Assembly: GCA_050944355.1 (NCBI GenBank)
Contig: JBMNQX010000007.1
Coordinates: 35,166 to 99,165, forward strand
Source: UBA4285 sp050944355
GTDB taxonomy: Bacteria > Bacillota > Clostridia > Lachnospirales > Lachnospiraceae
Direction of reading: 5' to 3'
Length of the DNA: 64,000 nt
The notes under the pieces were generated by a model. That model ran no database searches and had not been told where the DNA came from. It saw only the letters and a program-made list of their open reading frames with translations. Each line of letters begins with the position of its first letter. Positions within the stretch are counted from its first letter, which is position 1. Shown piece after piece: positions 14,982 to 23,820 of this stretch. The translations under genes and the position numbers were made by a program.

Positions 14982-16889
14982 ATGATTCATAAATTTACGT
15001 TTGGGCATCCGATCGCGACGGAAGCGGTCGTGGAGCATCTGAGCGCTGAGAGCGGAGAGCCGGATGACTGGGATGTCGACGAGACGAATCGCCAGATCTG
15101 CCGTGAGATGGGCGATACGGATGTCGTGTATGGTCTCGGTGAGACGGTCCGCGGACTCAATAAGCGCGGCTGGCAGTATATCAGCGACAACACGGATGAC
15201 CCTCATCACACGGAAGACAGGCGGTCCCTGTACGCTTCGCAGAACTTTCTCCTGATTCTCGGTGATGACGGGGCGCACGGCATATTTCTCGATACGCCGG
15301 GGCGGGTGACATTTGACATCGGATACACGAAGCTCGATGAGCTTGTCATAACGCTCGACGATTTCGACGCGGATGTATATGTGATTGAAAACGATGACCC
15401 GGCGGAGGCCGTGCGCGAGTTCCGGGCATTGATCGGAAAGAGCTACGTTCCCCCTCTATGGGCGTTCGGCTATGGGCAGAGCCGCTGGAGTTACATGGAC
15501 GAGGCGGAAGTCCGCGACGTCGTGAAAAATTACCGGGACGCGGGCATGCCGATCGACAGTGTGTACCTTGACATCGACTATATGGATTCATACAAGGATT
15601 TCACGGTCGATGAGAAGCGGTTTCCGGATATGGCCGGATTCGTGAAAGAGATGCGGGGACAGGGAGTCCACCTGGTACCGATTATCGACGCGGGCGTGAA
15701 GATGGAGAAAGGGTATGATGTCTGCGACGAGGGCACGCGGAAAGGCTATTTCTGCAAGGATGAGAACGGTGACGATTTTGTCGGCGCCGTATGGCCAGGA
15801 AAGGCACTTTTTCCGGATTTTCTGAGGCCGGAAGTGCGGGACTGGTTCGGCAGTCTGTACGGGCGGCTCCTGGATCTGGGCATCGACGGATTCTGGAATG
15901 ACATGAACGAGCCGGCTCTGTTCTATTCGCAGGAGCGCCTGAAGAAAGTACTGAATAACATCAAAGGGCTTGACGCGGACACGATGAGCATTGACGAGTT
16001 TAATGCCATGACGAACAGCGTCAGAACGCTCTTCAACAACAAAGAGGATTATCAGAGCTTCTATCACACGGTGAACGGGCAGAAAATCCGCCACGACAAG
16101 GTTCACAATCTGTACGGTTTCAATATGACCCGGGCCGCGGGCGAGGCGTTCGCGCGCATGGCGCCGGACAGGCGGATTTTGCTGTTTTCGCGCGCGTCGT
16201 ATGTCGGAATGCACCGGTACGGCGGCGTGTGGACGGGCGACAACTCGTCCTGGTGGAGCCACATTCTGCTCTCCATGCAGCAGCAGCCGTCTCTGGACAT
16301 GTGCGGATTCCTGTTTTCCGGTTCGGACATCGGCGGTTTCGGATGCGACGCGACGGAAGATCTCATGATCCGGTGGCTGGAGGCGGATCTGTTCACGCCG
16401 CTTTTCCGCAATCACTCAGCCAAAGGCACGAGGCGGCAGGAACTGTACCGGTTCCAAAATCAGGAGACGTTCCGGAACCTCCTGAACCTGCGATATGCGC
16501 TGATTCCCTACATTTACCATGAGTTTCTGAAGGCGGTGAGCGAGAAATGCATGTACATCAGTCCGCTGTCGTTCGCGTACCCGAAAGATCTGCGCGCGCG
16601 GCAGATCGAGGATCAGTTCCTGATCGGCGACAGCCTGATGAGCGCGCCGGTTTACACGCAGAACGCCGCGGGCCGGTATGTGTATCTGCCGGAACCGATG
16701 AAGCTGCTGCGCATGCGCTCGGCTGAGGACTTCGACGAGGAAGAGCTGCCGGCCGGCGACCACTTCATTCCGGCGGCGCTGAATGAAGTTCTCGTATTTC
16801 TCCGCCCGGGCAAGGGACTCATTCTGGGCAGGTCTGCGCCCTGCACGCGCGGCCTCGACAATTCGGATGTGCGGATCATATCGAATTGA
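14982..16889 (+). CDS. glycoside hydrolase family 31 (alpha-glucosidase-type)
   Basis: A 635-residue intracellular glycosidase without a signal peptide. The catalytic region DGFWNDMNEP carries the GH31 nucleophile Asp, and VWTGDNSSWW carries the expected acid/base Asp. An N-terminal beta-sandwich-like part (GLGETVRGLNKRG, about residues 45-60) precedes the barrel. Substrates could be alpha-glucosides, alpha-xylosides or sulfoquinovosides; the sequence alone does not decide. The ATG at 14982 is chosen because AAGGAA lies before it and because the upstream start falls inside the promoter. It appears to be transcribed alone. Confidence 0.9.
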   Translation: MIHKFTFGHPIATEAVVEHLSAESGEPDDWDVDETNRQICREMGDTDVVYGLGETVRGLNKRGWQYISDNTDDPHHTEDRRSLYASQNFLLILGDDGAHGIFLDTPGRVTFDIGYTKLDELVITLDDFDADVYVIENDDPAEAVREFRALIGKSYVPPLWAFGYGQSRWSYMDEAEVRDVVKNYRDAGMPIDSVYLDIDYMDSYKDFTVDEKRFPDMAGFVKEMRGQGVHLVPIIDAGVKMEKGYDVCDEGTRKGYFCKDENGDDFVGAVWPGKALFPDFLRPEVRDWFGSLYGRLLDLGIDGFWNDMNEPALFYSQERLKKVLNNIKGLDADTMSIDEFNAMTNSVRTLFNNKEDYQSFYHTVNGQKIRHDKVHNLYGFNMTRAAGEAFARMAPDRRILLFSRASYVGMHRYGGVWTGDNSSWWSHILLSMQQQPSLDMCGFLFSGSDIGGFGCDATEDLMIRWLEADLFTPLFRNHSAKGTRRQELYRFQNQETFRNLLNLRYALIPYIYHEFLKAVSEKCMYISPLSFAYPKDLRARQIEDQFLIGDSLMSAPVYTQNAAGRYVYLPEPMKLLRMRSAEDFDEEELPAGDHFIPAALNEVLVFLRPGKGLILGRSAPCTRGLDNSDVRIISN

Positions 16890-16914
16890 CACCGGCCTTT
16901 CATCAAAATATAAT
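16886..16914 (+). promoter_or_regulatory. consensus sigma-A promoter
   Basis: TTGACA at 16886-16891 and TATAAT at 16909-16914 are separated by exactly 17 bases. The -35 overlaps the end of the GH31 gene, and the promoter would drive the Dabb gene. It is the best consensus match in the window. Confidence 0.85.
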
Positions 16915-16947
16915 AGATGACAAATGAAATATTCACAGGAGGCTACT

Positions 16948-17250
16948 GTGGTCAGGCATATCATTCTGTGGCAGCTGAAGGACGAGTATTCCGACGAAGA
17001 AAAAGCGAAAATCCGAGCCGGAATCAAGGAAGGTCTTGAGGGACTTCAGGGCAAGGTTCCGGGGCTTCTCGAGATCCACGTGAGAACGGAATTTCTTCCG
17101 TCTTCCAACGCGGACGTGATGCTGGACGCGACGCTCTCAGACGCTGAAGCGCTGAAGGGCTACGCGGTTCATCCGGCGCATGTGGCAGTCGCAAATTCAA
17201 AAGTCAGGCCTTACACGAAGGCCAGGGTCTGCATGGATTACGAAATCTGA
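16948..17250 (+). CDS. Dabb-family protein (stress-responsive alpha/beta barrel)
   Basis: A 100-residue protein of the Dabb fold: it begins VVRHIILWQLKDEYSDEEK, continues with VPGLLEIHVRTEF and closes with HPAHVAVANSKVRPY, the usual order of the family. Members are dimeric ferredoxin-like barrels, a few of them with cyclase or hydrolase roles, most of unknown function. The GTG at 16948 is preferred to the ATG at 16924, because AGGAGG lies at 16937-16942 and the strong promoter's start point would fall at about 16921. It is flanked by its own promoter and terminator. Confidence 0.8.
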   Translation: MVRHIILWQLKDEYSDEEKAKIRAGIKEGLEGLQGKVPGLLEIHVRTEFLPSSNADVMLDATLSDAEALKGYAVHPAHVAVANSKVRPYTKARVCMDYEI

Positions 17251-17261
17251 ATATGGCACTC

Positions 17262-17312
17262 AAAGCAGAGGGAAAAAGGGTAACACCGGAAGCCCTCTGC
17301 TTTTCTTTTTTT
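17262..17312 (+). terminator. intrinsic terminator after Dabb gene
   Basis: AAAGCAGAGGG pairs perfectly with CCCTCTGCTTT across a 20-base loop and is followed by TCTTTTTTT. Confidence 0.85.
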
Positions 17313-17349
17313 ATGGAAATGAAATGTGAGAAGGGGAGGCAGATTTGTC

Positions 17350-18333
17350 ATGAAATTATTTGCGGTCAGTGTGAGAGAGGACGAGAAGAGTTATTTCGCG
17401 ATGCTCCCGGAGCGCTTCGGCATAACGGTTCAGGAAACGGCGGAGGATATCACGGAGGATGTACTTGACAGTCTGAACGGATTTGACACGATATCGGTTC
17501 TGGGCACACAGAAAATCGATGCGCCGATGCTCGACAGACTTATGGCCGCCGGGATCAGGAACCTTACTACCCGGACCATCGGGTACAATCACATCGATCT
17601 GGATCACGCGCGGGAGATCGGAATGCATGTGTTCAACGCCTCCTACGAGCCGAACAGCGTCGCGGATTACACGATCATGATGATGCTCATGTGCCTGCGC
17701 CATTACAAGGAGTCGCTCTGGAGAACGAATTGCAACGACTTTTCGCTGGACGGTCTCGAGGGCAGACAGATGAAAGATCTGACAGTCGGCGTCATGGGCA
17801 CCGGCCGCATCGGCTCGATGGTCATCCGGGAACTGTCCGGTTTCGGCTGCCGAATTCTGGCGTACGACGTGCGCGAATCCGAAGAAGTCAAAAAATATGC
17901 CGAGTATGTTGACCTTGATACCCTTTATCGCGAGTCCGATATCATCACGCTCCACATGCCGCTGCTGAAGTCGACGTATCACATCATCAACAAGGATTCG
18001 ATCGCGAAGATGAAGAACACAGTCACTCTGATCAACTGTGCCCGCGGCGCCCTGATGGACATTGAGGACCTGATCGACGGCATAGAAAAGCAGAAAATCG
18101 GCGCTCTCGGTCTGGACGTCATGGAGCACGAAGAGGGAATCGTGCACCTGGACCTGAAACTCGACATCATTTCAAACCGGCAGATGGCGTATCTGCGCCA
18201 GTTCCCGAACGTCGTCCACACACAGCACATGGCGTTCTACACGGACGCGGCGGTCCGCGACATGGTTCTCACTTCTGCCGGGGCAGTCGTCGCCGCTTCA
18301 AAGGGTGAGAAGACCAGAAATCAGCTCTGTTGA
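17350..18333 (+). CDS. D-isomer-specific 2-hydroxyacid dehydrogenase (D-lactate dehydrogenase / VanH-like)
   Basis: A 327-residue NAD-dependent dehydrogenase with the split catalytic domain of the family. It has the dinucleotide motif GTGRIGSM (about residue 150), catalytic Arg in NCARGAL, Glu in DVMEHEEG and His in HTQHMAF, in the right order. The overall sequence is closest to D-lactate dehydrogenases and VanH. The ATG at 17350 follows a GGGGAGG site; eight upstream in-frame codons are not needed. An ATTTGTCA copy abuts the start. It is followed seven bases later by the SGNH hydrolase gene. Confidence 0.88.
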   Translation: MKLFAVSVREDEKSYFAMLPERFGITVQETAEDITEDVLDSLNGFDTISVLGTQKIDAPMLDRLMAAGIRNLTTRTIGYNHIDLDHAREIGMHVFNASYEPNSVADYTIMMMLMCLRHYKESLWRTNCNDFSLDGLEGRQMKDLTVGVMGTGRIGSMVIRELSGFGCRILAYDVRESEEVKKYAEYVDLDTLYRESDIITLHMPLLKSTYHIINKDSIAKMKNTVTLINCARGALMDIEDLIDGIEKQKIGALGLDVMEHEEGIVHLDLKLDIISNRQMAYLRQFPNVVHTQHMAFYTDAAVRDMVLTSAGAVVAASKGEKTRNQLC

Positions 18334-18340
18334 GGTGATT

Positions 18341-18946
18341 ATGAAGACAGTATATTTTTACGGAGATTCAAACACCGAGGGCTACGATCCGAGAGGTTAT
18401 GGCGGGCACTATCCGGATGACAAATGCTGGACTGAGCTCGTCAGCCGGGCGCTTGCCGGGCGTTGGCGTGTCGTCGCAGACGGCATGAACGGGCGCGAGA
18501 TTCCAAGAGAGGGAGGCGCATCCTGTGACATCTTAAAGCACAGGCTGTCCGGCGTTCCCGATCTGACACTTTTTGCCGTCATGCTCGGGACGAACGACAT
18601 ACTGGATATGAGTGTGCCTGACGTTGATATGATCTGCCGCAGAATGAAGAAATTCCTGAGTGACATCGCCTTATTTTTGGCGAAGCGCGGACGGAATACA
18701 TCGATCGCCATCGTCATTCCGCCGCCGATTGAAATTGCGGGTCCGGAGGCGCAGGCGTTTGTCAGGGCGATGGAAAGTCTGCAGGAGATGTATCGCCGGT
18801 CGGCAGCACAGAACGGGTATGCGTGCATCGACGCGGCAGGATGGAAGCCCGATCTTGCGTTTGACGGCGTACATTTGTCAGAGTCCGGTCACGCGCAGTT
18901 TGCTGACGGGATGGTACAGGCGCTTAAAGAGTGGGAAAAGGCATAA
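18341..18946 (+). CDS. SGNH/GDSL-type esterase
   Basis: A 201-residue hydrolase with block I GDSNTEGYDP, block III GTND (in MLGTNDILD) and block V DGVHLSESGH, giving the Ser/Asp/His triad of SGNH esterases. There is no signal peptide, so it acts in the cytosol on an acyl ester or acetylated sugar. GAGGTGA precedes the ATG at 18341. It is likely co-transcribed with the hydroxyacid dehydrogenase. Confidence 0.85.
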   Translation: MKTVYFYGDSNTEGYDPRGYGGHYPDDKCWTELVSRALAGRWRVVADGMNGREIPREGGASCDILKHRLSGVPDLTLFAVMLGTNDILDMSVPDVDMICRRMKKFLSDIALFLAKRGRNTSIAIVIPPPIEIAGPEAQAFVRAMESLQEMYRRSAAQNGYACIDAAGWKPDLAFDGVHLSESGHAQFADGMVQALKEWEKA

Positions 18947-18966
18947 AAGAGGCCACGGGAAATTGT

Positions 18967-19785
18967 ATGGAACAATTCTGGATTGAACAGCGGGAGACAA
19001 AAGAAAAGTATTATCTGCGAAAGCACTTTGAATATCGCTTTCAGGTGCTTCTGATGCTGGACGGGAAGACGAGATATCAGATTGGCGAAAGAGCTTACTC
19101 TCTGCAGCGGGGAGACATCGTGCTCCTCAACACGCTTGAGGATCACACGCTTCAGGTGAAACGCTACCCGTACCGCCGCTATATCTTTCAGGTGAGTCCG
19201 GCGTTCATGCATAGCGAAATTCAGAGCCCGGAGATTCTCTCTCTTTTTGTTCAGAAACCGGAAAACCGTCAGCCCGTCGTTCACATGGATGAAGACGGAT
19301 TTGGGAAGCTCTGCCGGATCTGCGCCGAGATGCTCTCGGAATCAGAGCAGCAGAACTCTCATTACGAGCGGGTCATCACGGCTGATCTGAACCGCTTTTT
19401 TGTGACGATTCTGCGGGAACTCGAGCGGGAAAACAAGGCGGTTCAGAAAGCCGGCGCGGGGACAGTTCTCTCGTACCAGATTCTTAACTTTCTGGATCAG
19501 CATTTCACGGAGGACATCACGGTAGAGAAAGTGGCAGAGCATTTTTATATGAGCCGCCATTACATCTCGCATGTTTTCAAGAAGACGACTGGCAGCGGCA
19601 TCATGGAATATGTCATTTCCAGACGGATCAACCGCGCCCAGATGCTGCTCTCGGAAACGAATCTGCCTGTCGGAAAAGTCGCGATGGAATGCGGATATAC
19701 TGATTTTACCTGGTTTTCGAGGCAGTTCCGGCGGATTGTCGGCCAGACACCCACTCACTTCCGGACCGTCATGAAAAATGGGTGA
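18967..19785 (+). CDS. AraC-family transcriptional regulator
   Basis: A 272-residue protein with an N-terminal cupin-like sensing domain (RYQIGERAYSLQRGDIVLL) and two C-terminal helix-turn-helix motifs. The first includes VAEHFYMSRHYISHVFKK, the second VAMECGYTDFTWFSRQFRR followed by GQTPTHFR, typical of AraC/XylS proteins. It lies at the end of the dehydrogenase-esterase unit, immediately before the amidohydrolase cluster, and may control either. The ATG at 18967 is the first Met followed by family-like sequence. Confidence 0.88.
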   Translation: MEQFWIEQRETKEKYYLRKHFEYRFQVLLMLDGKTRYQIGERAYSLQRGDIVLLNTLEDHTLQVKRYPYRRYIFQVSPAFMHSEIQSPEILSLFVQKPENRQPVVHMDEDGFGKLCRICAEMLSESEQQNSHYERVITADLNRFFVTILRELERENKAVQKAGAGTVLSYQILNFLDQHFTEDITVEKVAEHFYMSRHYISHVFKKTTGSGIMEYVISRRINRAQMLLSETNLPVGKVAMECGYTDFTWFSRQFRRIVGQTPTHFRTVMKNG

Positions 19786-19826
19786 AAATTCCTGAAAACA
19801 ATAAGACTATACTTTTAAGCAGAAAA

Positions 19827-19857
19827 AAGCCGGCATTCATGGCCGGCTTATTTTTTT
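19827..19857 (+). terminator. intrinsic terminator after araC-type gene
   Basis: AAGCCGGC, a seven-base loop and GCCGGCTT form a perfect stem followed by ATTTTTTT. Confidence 0.9.
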
Positions 19858-19986
19858 GCCTGGTTTTAACACAGCACAATAATACTAATTTCGGACAGAA
19901 AAGACAAAGAGACGGAAAGCACGGAATGATATCTTGATCTCAGAAACAGACGTGACGAAATCCCCGTGTCTGGGAGAGGAGAGAAG

Positions 19987-20997
19987 ATGAAATCTATTGA
20001 TGTTTTCTGTCACATGATGCCGCCTGCGTATGCAGGGGCGTGCATGAGAGAAGTCCCGAACAAGTCCTATATGTTCAAAAGAGCCATGAAGATCAAATCG
20101 ATGGCCGATATGGAATACCGGGACAAGGTGCTGGAGGGTTTTCCGGGCTATAAGCAGATCGTGAATATCGTGTCACCGCCGGTCGAAGCCTTTGCCGGTC
20201 CCGACAAGTCGCCCGAACTTGCCGCGATGGGAAATGATGAGATCAGAAAAATCGTCGAGGCGCGCCCGCAGTATTACTGCGGCTGGATCGCCCAGATTCC
20301 GTTCAACAACGTCCCCGCGTCGGTTGAAGAGATCAAACGGTGCGCGAAGATGGGGGCAAAAGGCGTACAGATTTATGCGCATATGAACGGGGAGGCGATC
20401 GACCAGGAAAAGTTCTGGCCGATTTATGAGACGTGCAGCGAGCTGGATCTGCCGATTCTGATTCATCCCGTAGGGGGCCAGATGGTGCCGGAATTTCCGA
20501 CGGAAACCCGCTCAAAATATGAACTCTGGTTCACGATCGGCTGGCCGTATCAGACGACGGTCGCGATGGCGCGTCTGGTCTTCTCGGGCATCTTTGTCGA
20601 TTTTCCGAATCTTAAACTGATCACACATCACTGCGGCGCGATGATTCCGATGCTGGAAGGGCGGATCGAAAACGGCCTGAAGCAGTACGGAGGGCGCACG
20701 GCGCCGGAGTTGAGAGAAGAGCTGACCGCGACACGGGTCCCGAAAGGCGAATATCTCGCTCATTTCAAAAAGTTCTACGCTGACACCGCTTCGTTTGGCT
20801 CAGCATCGGCGATTCGCTGCGCTCTCGATTTCTTCGGCGAGGACCATGTGGTTTTTGCGACCGATATGCCGTTTGACCCGGAGCAGGGGCCGGGATACAT
20901 CAGCCGGACACTTTCGGCAATTGATTCCCTTGCACTTCCCGAAAATACGAAAAATAAAGTTCTCCATGGCAATGCCGAGAGAATTTTCAAAGTCTGA
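19987..20997 (+). CDS. amidohydrolase-2 family protein (ACMSD-like)
   Basis: A 336-residue TIM-barrel protein of the amidohydrolase 2 group, which includes ACMSD-type decarboxylases and hydratases. Visible marks are PILIHPVGG, LITHHCGAMIPM and FATDMPFDPEQG near the end, which supply the usual His and Asp ligands. The N-terminal metal motif is unusual: DVFCH instead of the common DxHxH, so the first His is missing. GGGAGAGGAG precedes the ATG. It opens a five-gene run with transporter, reductase, SDR and flavoprotein, and probably decarboxylates or hydrolyses the imported acid. Confidence 0.8.
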   Translation: MKSIDVFCHMMPPAYAGACMREVPNKSYMFKRAMKIKSMADMEYRDKVLEGFPGYKQIVNIVSPPVEAFAGPDKSPELAAMGNDEIRKIVEARPQYYCGWIAQIPFNNVPASVEEIKRCAKMGAKGVQIYAHMNGEAIDQEKFWPIYETCSELDLPILIHPVGGQMVPEFPTETRSKYELWFTIGWPYQTTVAMARLVFSGIFVDFPNLKLITHHCGAMIPMLEGRIENGLKQYGGRTAPELREELTATRVPKGEYLAHFKKFYADTASFGSASAIRCALDFFGEDHVVFATDMPFDPEQGPGYISRTLSAIDSLALPENTKNKVLHGNAERIFKV

Positions 20998-21014
20998 GAT
21001 AAAGGTAAACTATC

Positions 21015-22382
21015 ATGAGCATAATAAACACAATTCTGACGAACCAGTTTTTTCTGATGTTCCTCGCGATTGCGACAGGACTTCTTCTCGGCAAGATCAA
21101 GATAAAAAATTTCTCACTGGGCATTTCCGGCGGCATTTTCACCGGTATCGTGATCGGCTATATAGCGACCGCCTTGGCCAGCGGTGTCGCAGAAGGCGAA
21201 CTCGGATACAGCAATGCCAAGAGAATTCTTTCGCAGGGCGTCGTGTCGCAGCCGTTTTTCACATTCTTCCTGTTCCTGTTTCTGGCTTCCATAGGCCTGA
21301 AGGTAGGAAAGAACATCGGCGTGATTTTCAAGCGGTATGGCGTGCGTTTTGTCGTCATCGGCGCCATGATTCCTCTCGTATCAATGATCGTGGCCTGCGC
21401 CGCGCATGTGCTCGTCCTGGAAAATGACTCGTCTCTTTCGGCGTATGAAACCATCGGCGTTTTCTCCGGATCGATGACCTCAACTCCGGCCTATGGAACC
21501 GCCCTGGACGCGGCGGACAATGTCGACGTGCAGGCGCTGTATGCGGCCGCGGACGAGGAAGGTAAAGCACAGATTCTGCACCGGATTGACAGCACGGATT
21601 CTCTCAGCGCGGCGGACATAACAACGCTTACGGAAGATCAGATCAAGGCCTATAAGGAGTCTTCGGCTTCCTCTGTTTCTCTCGGGTATACGGTCGGATT
21701 CCCGGTCGGCGTCCTGGTTATTGTTCTGATGATGCAGTTTCTGCCTCCGATTTTCCGGATCGATGTAGAAGACGAGAAGCGCCGGTACAAGGAAGAGCTC
21801 GAGACGGCGCCGCAGCCGACGAAAGAAAAAAAGGACGGGCCGCTTGATTTCATTGGGTTTGGCATCGTCGTGATGATCGGCATCGCGGTTGGGAATATTA
21901 AAATTCCGCTGGGACCGCTCGGGACATTTTCGCTCGGCGCCGCAGGCGGCATCCTGCTGACAGCCCTGATTCTTTCCAACATCGGAAAAATTGGTCCGCT
22001 CAACTTCCGGATGGATTCCAGGGCTCTTGGAATTTTGTCGCGGATGGGACTCACATTTTTCATGGCGATTGTGGGCCTGCGCTACGGATATGACGTTATC
22101 AACGCTCTGACCGGATCCGGCCTGAAACTGGCCGCCGCGGCAGCGGTGATCGAGGCAGTCGCGGTTCTGGCTGCATTCTTTGTCGGAAGAAAGATCTTCC
22201 ATCTGAACTGGACGATCCTCTCGGGAGCGATTGCCGGAGGATGCACATCGGCACCGGGACTCGGCGCGGCGATCTCTGTCGTGAAGGATGACGAGCCGTC
22301 TACCGGATATGGCGCGGCACAGCCATTTGCCATATTGTCGAACGTCATCTTGACAACCATTTTCTTTGCGATATTCTTTTGA
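21015..22382 (+). CDS. AspT/YidE/YbjL-type transporter (aspartate:alanine exchanger family)
   Basis: A 455-residue membrane protein with about 11 segments and a central soluble stretch (residues about 160-275). The two family motifs are GSMTSTPAYGTALD and AGGCTSAPGLGAAI, one in each half, as in AspT-type exchangers. In AspT, substrate:product exchange coupled to intracellular decarboxylation creates a proton motive force. The gene lies 17 bases after a decarboxylase-like amidohydrolase, so an analogous decarboxylation antiport is an attractive inference. The exchanged substrates are unknown. Confidence 0.85.
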   Translation: MSIINTILTNQFFLMFLAIATGLLLGKIKIKNFSLGISGGIFTGIVIGYIATALASGVAEGELGYSNAKRILSQGVVSQPFFTFFLFLFLASIGLKVGKNIGVIFKRYGVRFVVIGAMIPLVSMIVACAAHVLVLENDSSLSAYETIGVFSGSMTSTPAYGTALDAADNVDVQALYAAADEEGKAQILHRIDSTDSLSAADITTLTEDQIKAYKESSASSVSLGYTVGFPVGVLVIVLMMQFLPPIFRIDVEDEKRRYKEELETAPQPTKEKKDGPLDFIGFGIVVMIGIAVGNIKIPLGPLGTFSLGAAGGILLTALILSNIGKIGPLNFRMDSRALGILSRMGLTFFMAIVGLRYGYDVINALTGSGLKLAAAAAVIEAVAVLAAFFVGRKIFHLNWTILSGAIAGGCTSAPGLGAAISVVKDDEPSTGYGAAQPFAILSNVILTTIFFAIFF

Positions 22383-22456
22383 CAGGTGTGCTGCGCTTTC
22401 CGGTCTGCCGGGCGGCGCAGCAGTTTATTAGCGGACGTATATATTTGGAGATAAAC

Positions 22457-23809
22457 ATGGCTGAAAAATTTTCATGGCGCACGCTGGGGGAGCTTAAGCG
22501 CCGCGCGGAAAGTCTCGGAGTCAGTCTGCCGTTTTCAGAGGACACGGGTGTCTGCGGGCAGCCGCTCGTGTTCGGAAATATCAGACTGGCCAACCGGCTC
22601 GGCATCGCGCCGATGGAAGGAGCGGACTCGCTGCCTGACGGATCGCCCTCGGATTTTACGGTCCGGCGGTATGTGAGAGAAGCGCAGGGCGGCGCCGCCG
22701 TCATCTGGTTTGAGGCGATCAGCGTCGTACCGGAAGGACGCTCTTCGAAAACCCAGCTTCTGATAACGAAGGACAATCTCGATGCTTTCAGGCGCATGAC
22801 CGACGCGGTCAAACGGGCGGGAATCGGAGCCAACGGTTACGCGCCGTATCTGATCTGTCAGGCAAATCATTCGGGGCGGTATTCAAACCCGGACAACAAG
22901 CCGGCACCTTTGATCGCGTTCCGCTCGCCTTACCTGGAACAGTTCCGGGCGGCGGACGATTCCTGCATCGTTTCGGATGACTATCTTAAGCACATTGAAG
23001 AGAAGTTCGGCGAGGGCGCCAGACTCGCAAAAGAAGCCGGCTTTGACGCGGTCGACATCAAGTCCTGCCACGGATATCTTTTCGCGGAAGTGGCTGCCGG
23101 CTTTACACGCCCCGGCAGATACGGCGGGAGTTACGAAAACCGGACAAGGCTCCTCAAAAACAGCATCCGGGCGGCCAAAGTGTACGAGAGCGATACGTTT
23201 CAGATTGTATCCCGCGTCGGGATTTATGACGGATATCCGTATCCGTACGGCTTCGGAATGCGGGACGACAAATCTCTGTTGCCGGACTACACGGAGCCGA
23301 AGCGCCTGGTGCAGGAACTTTACGGCGACCTCGGGCTTCGCCTGGTGTGCGTCACGATGGGCAATCCGTACGTGACGACGCACGTGACAAGACCTTTTGA
23401 CAAGGGGAAATATGTGCCGCCGGAACACCAGCTCACCGGTATCGGACGCATGATCGACGGCACGCGGGAAATCAAGAAATGGGTTCCGGGCATGACGATT
23501 CTGGCATCGGCTCCGACGTATCTCAGACAGTTTTCGGATCTGTACACAGCGGGCGCCATCTCGCAGGGGTACTGCGACGGCATGCTGTTCGGACGGATGG
23601 CATTTGCCAACCCGGAATTTCCAAATCAGATTATCAAAAACGGGCGGATCGACGCGTCGAAGGTCTGCATGACCTGCGGGGCGTGCGGCGATCTGATCCG
23701 GTCTCACAAACCGACCGGGTGCGTGGTCCGGAATTCAAAAACGTATATGCCGTTTTACAGGGAATTTTTGAATGAGAAGAGCAGTCTTCCGAAGAATTTC
23801 AGAGGCTGA
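22457..23809 (+). CDS. NADH:flavin oxidoreductase / old yellow enzyme family, short form
   Basis: A 450-residue FMN TIM-barrel reductase. It begins like 2,4-dienoyl-CoA reductase and BaiCD relatives (QPLVFGNIRLANRLGIAPMEG) and has CHGYLFAEVAAGFTRPGRYGG in mid-protein. Four Cys near the end, in CMTCGACG followed by another Cys after 11 residues, could hold an Fe-S cluster. The FAD/NAD(P)H domain of long enoate reductases is absent. A separate FAD protein is encoded two genes downstream and may supply electrons. The ATG at 22457 follows GGAGA; the longer frame overlapping the transporter is rejected. Such enzymes reduce activated C=C bonds. Confidence 0.85.
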   Translation: MAEKFSWRTLGELKRRAESLGVSLPFSEDTGVCGQPLVFGNIRLANRLGIAPMEGADSLPDGSPSDFTVRRYVREAQGGAAVIWFEAISVVPEGRSSKTQLLITKDNLDAFRRMTDAVKRAGIGANGYAPYLICQANHSGRYSNPDNKPAPLIAFRSPYLEQFRAADDSCIVSDDYLKHIEEKFGEGARLAKEAGFDAVDIKSCHGYLFAEVAAGFTRPGRYGGSYENRTRLLKNSIRAAKVYESDTFQIVSRVGIYDGYPYPYGFGMRDDKSLLPDYTEPKRLVQELYGDLGLRLVCVTMGNPYVTTHVTRPFDKGKYVPPEHQLTGIGRMIDGTREIKKWVPGMTILASAPTYLRQFSDLYTAGAISQGYCDGMLFGRMAFANPEFPNQIIKNGRIDASKVCMTCGACGDLIRSHKPTGCVVRNSKTYMPFYREFLNEKSSLPKNFRG

Positions 23810-23820
23810 GGAGGTTTGAG

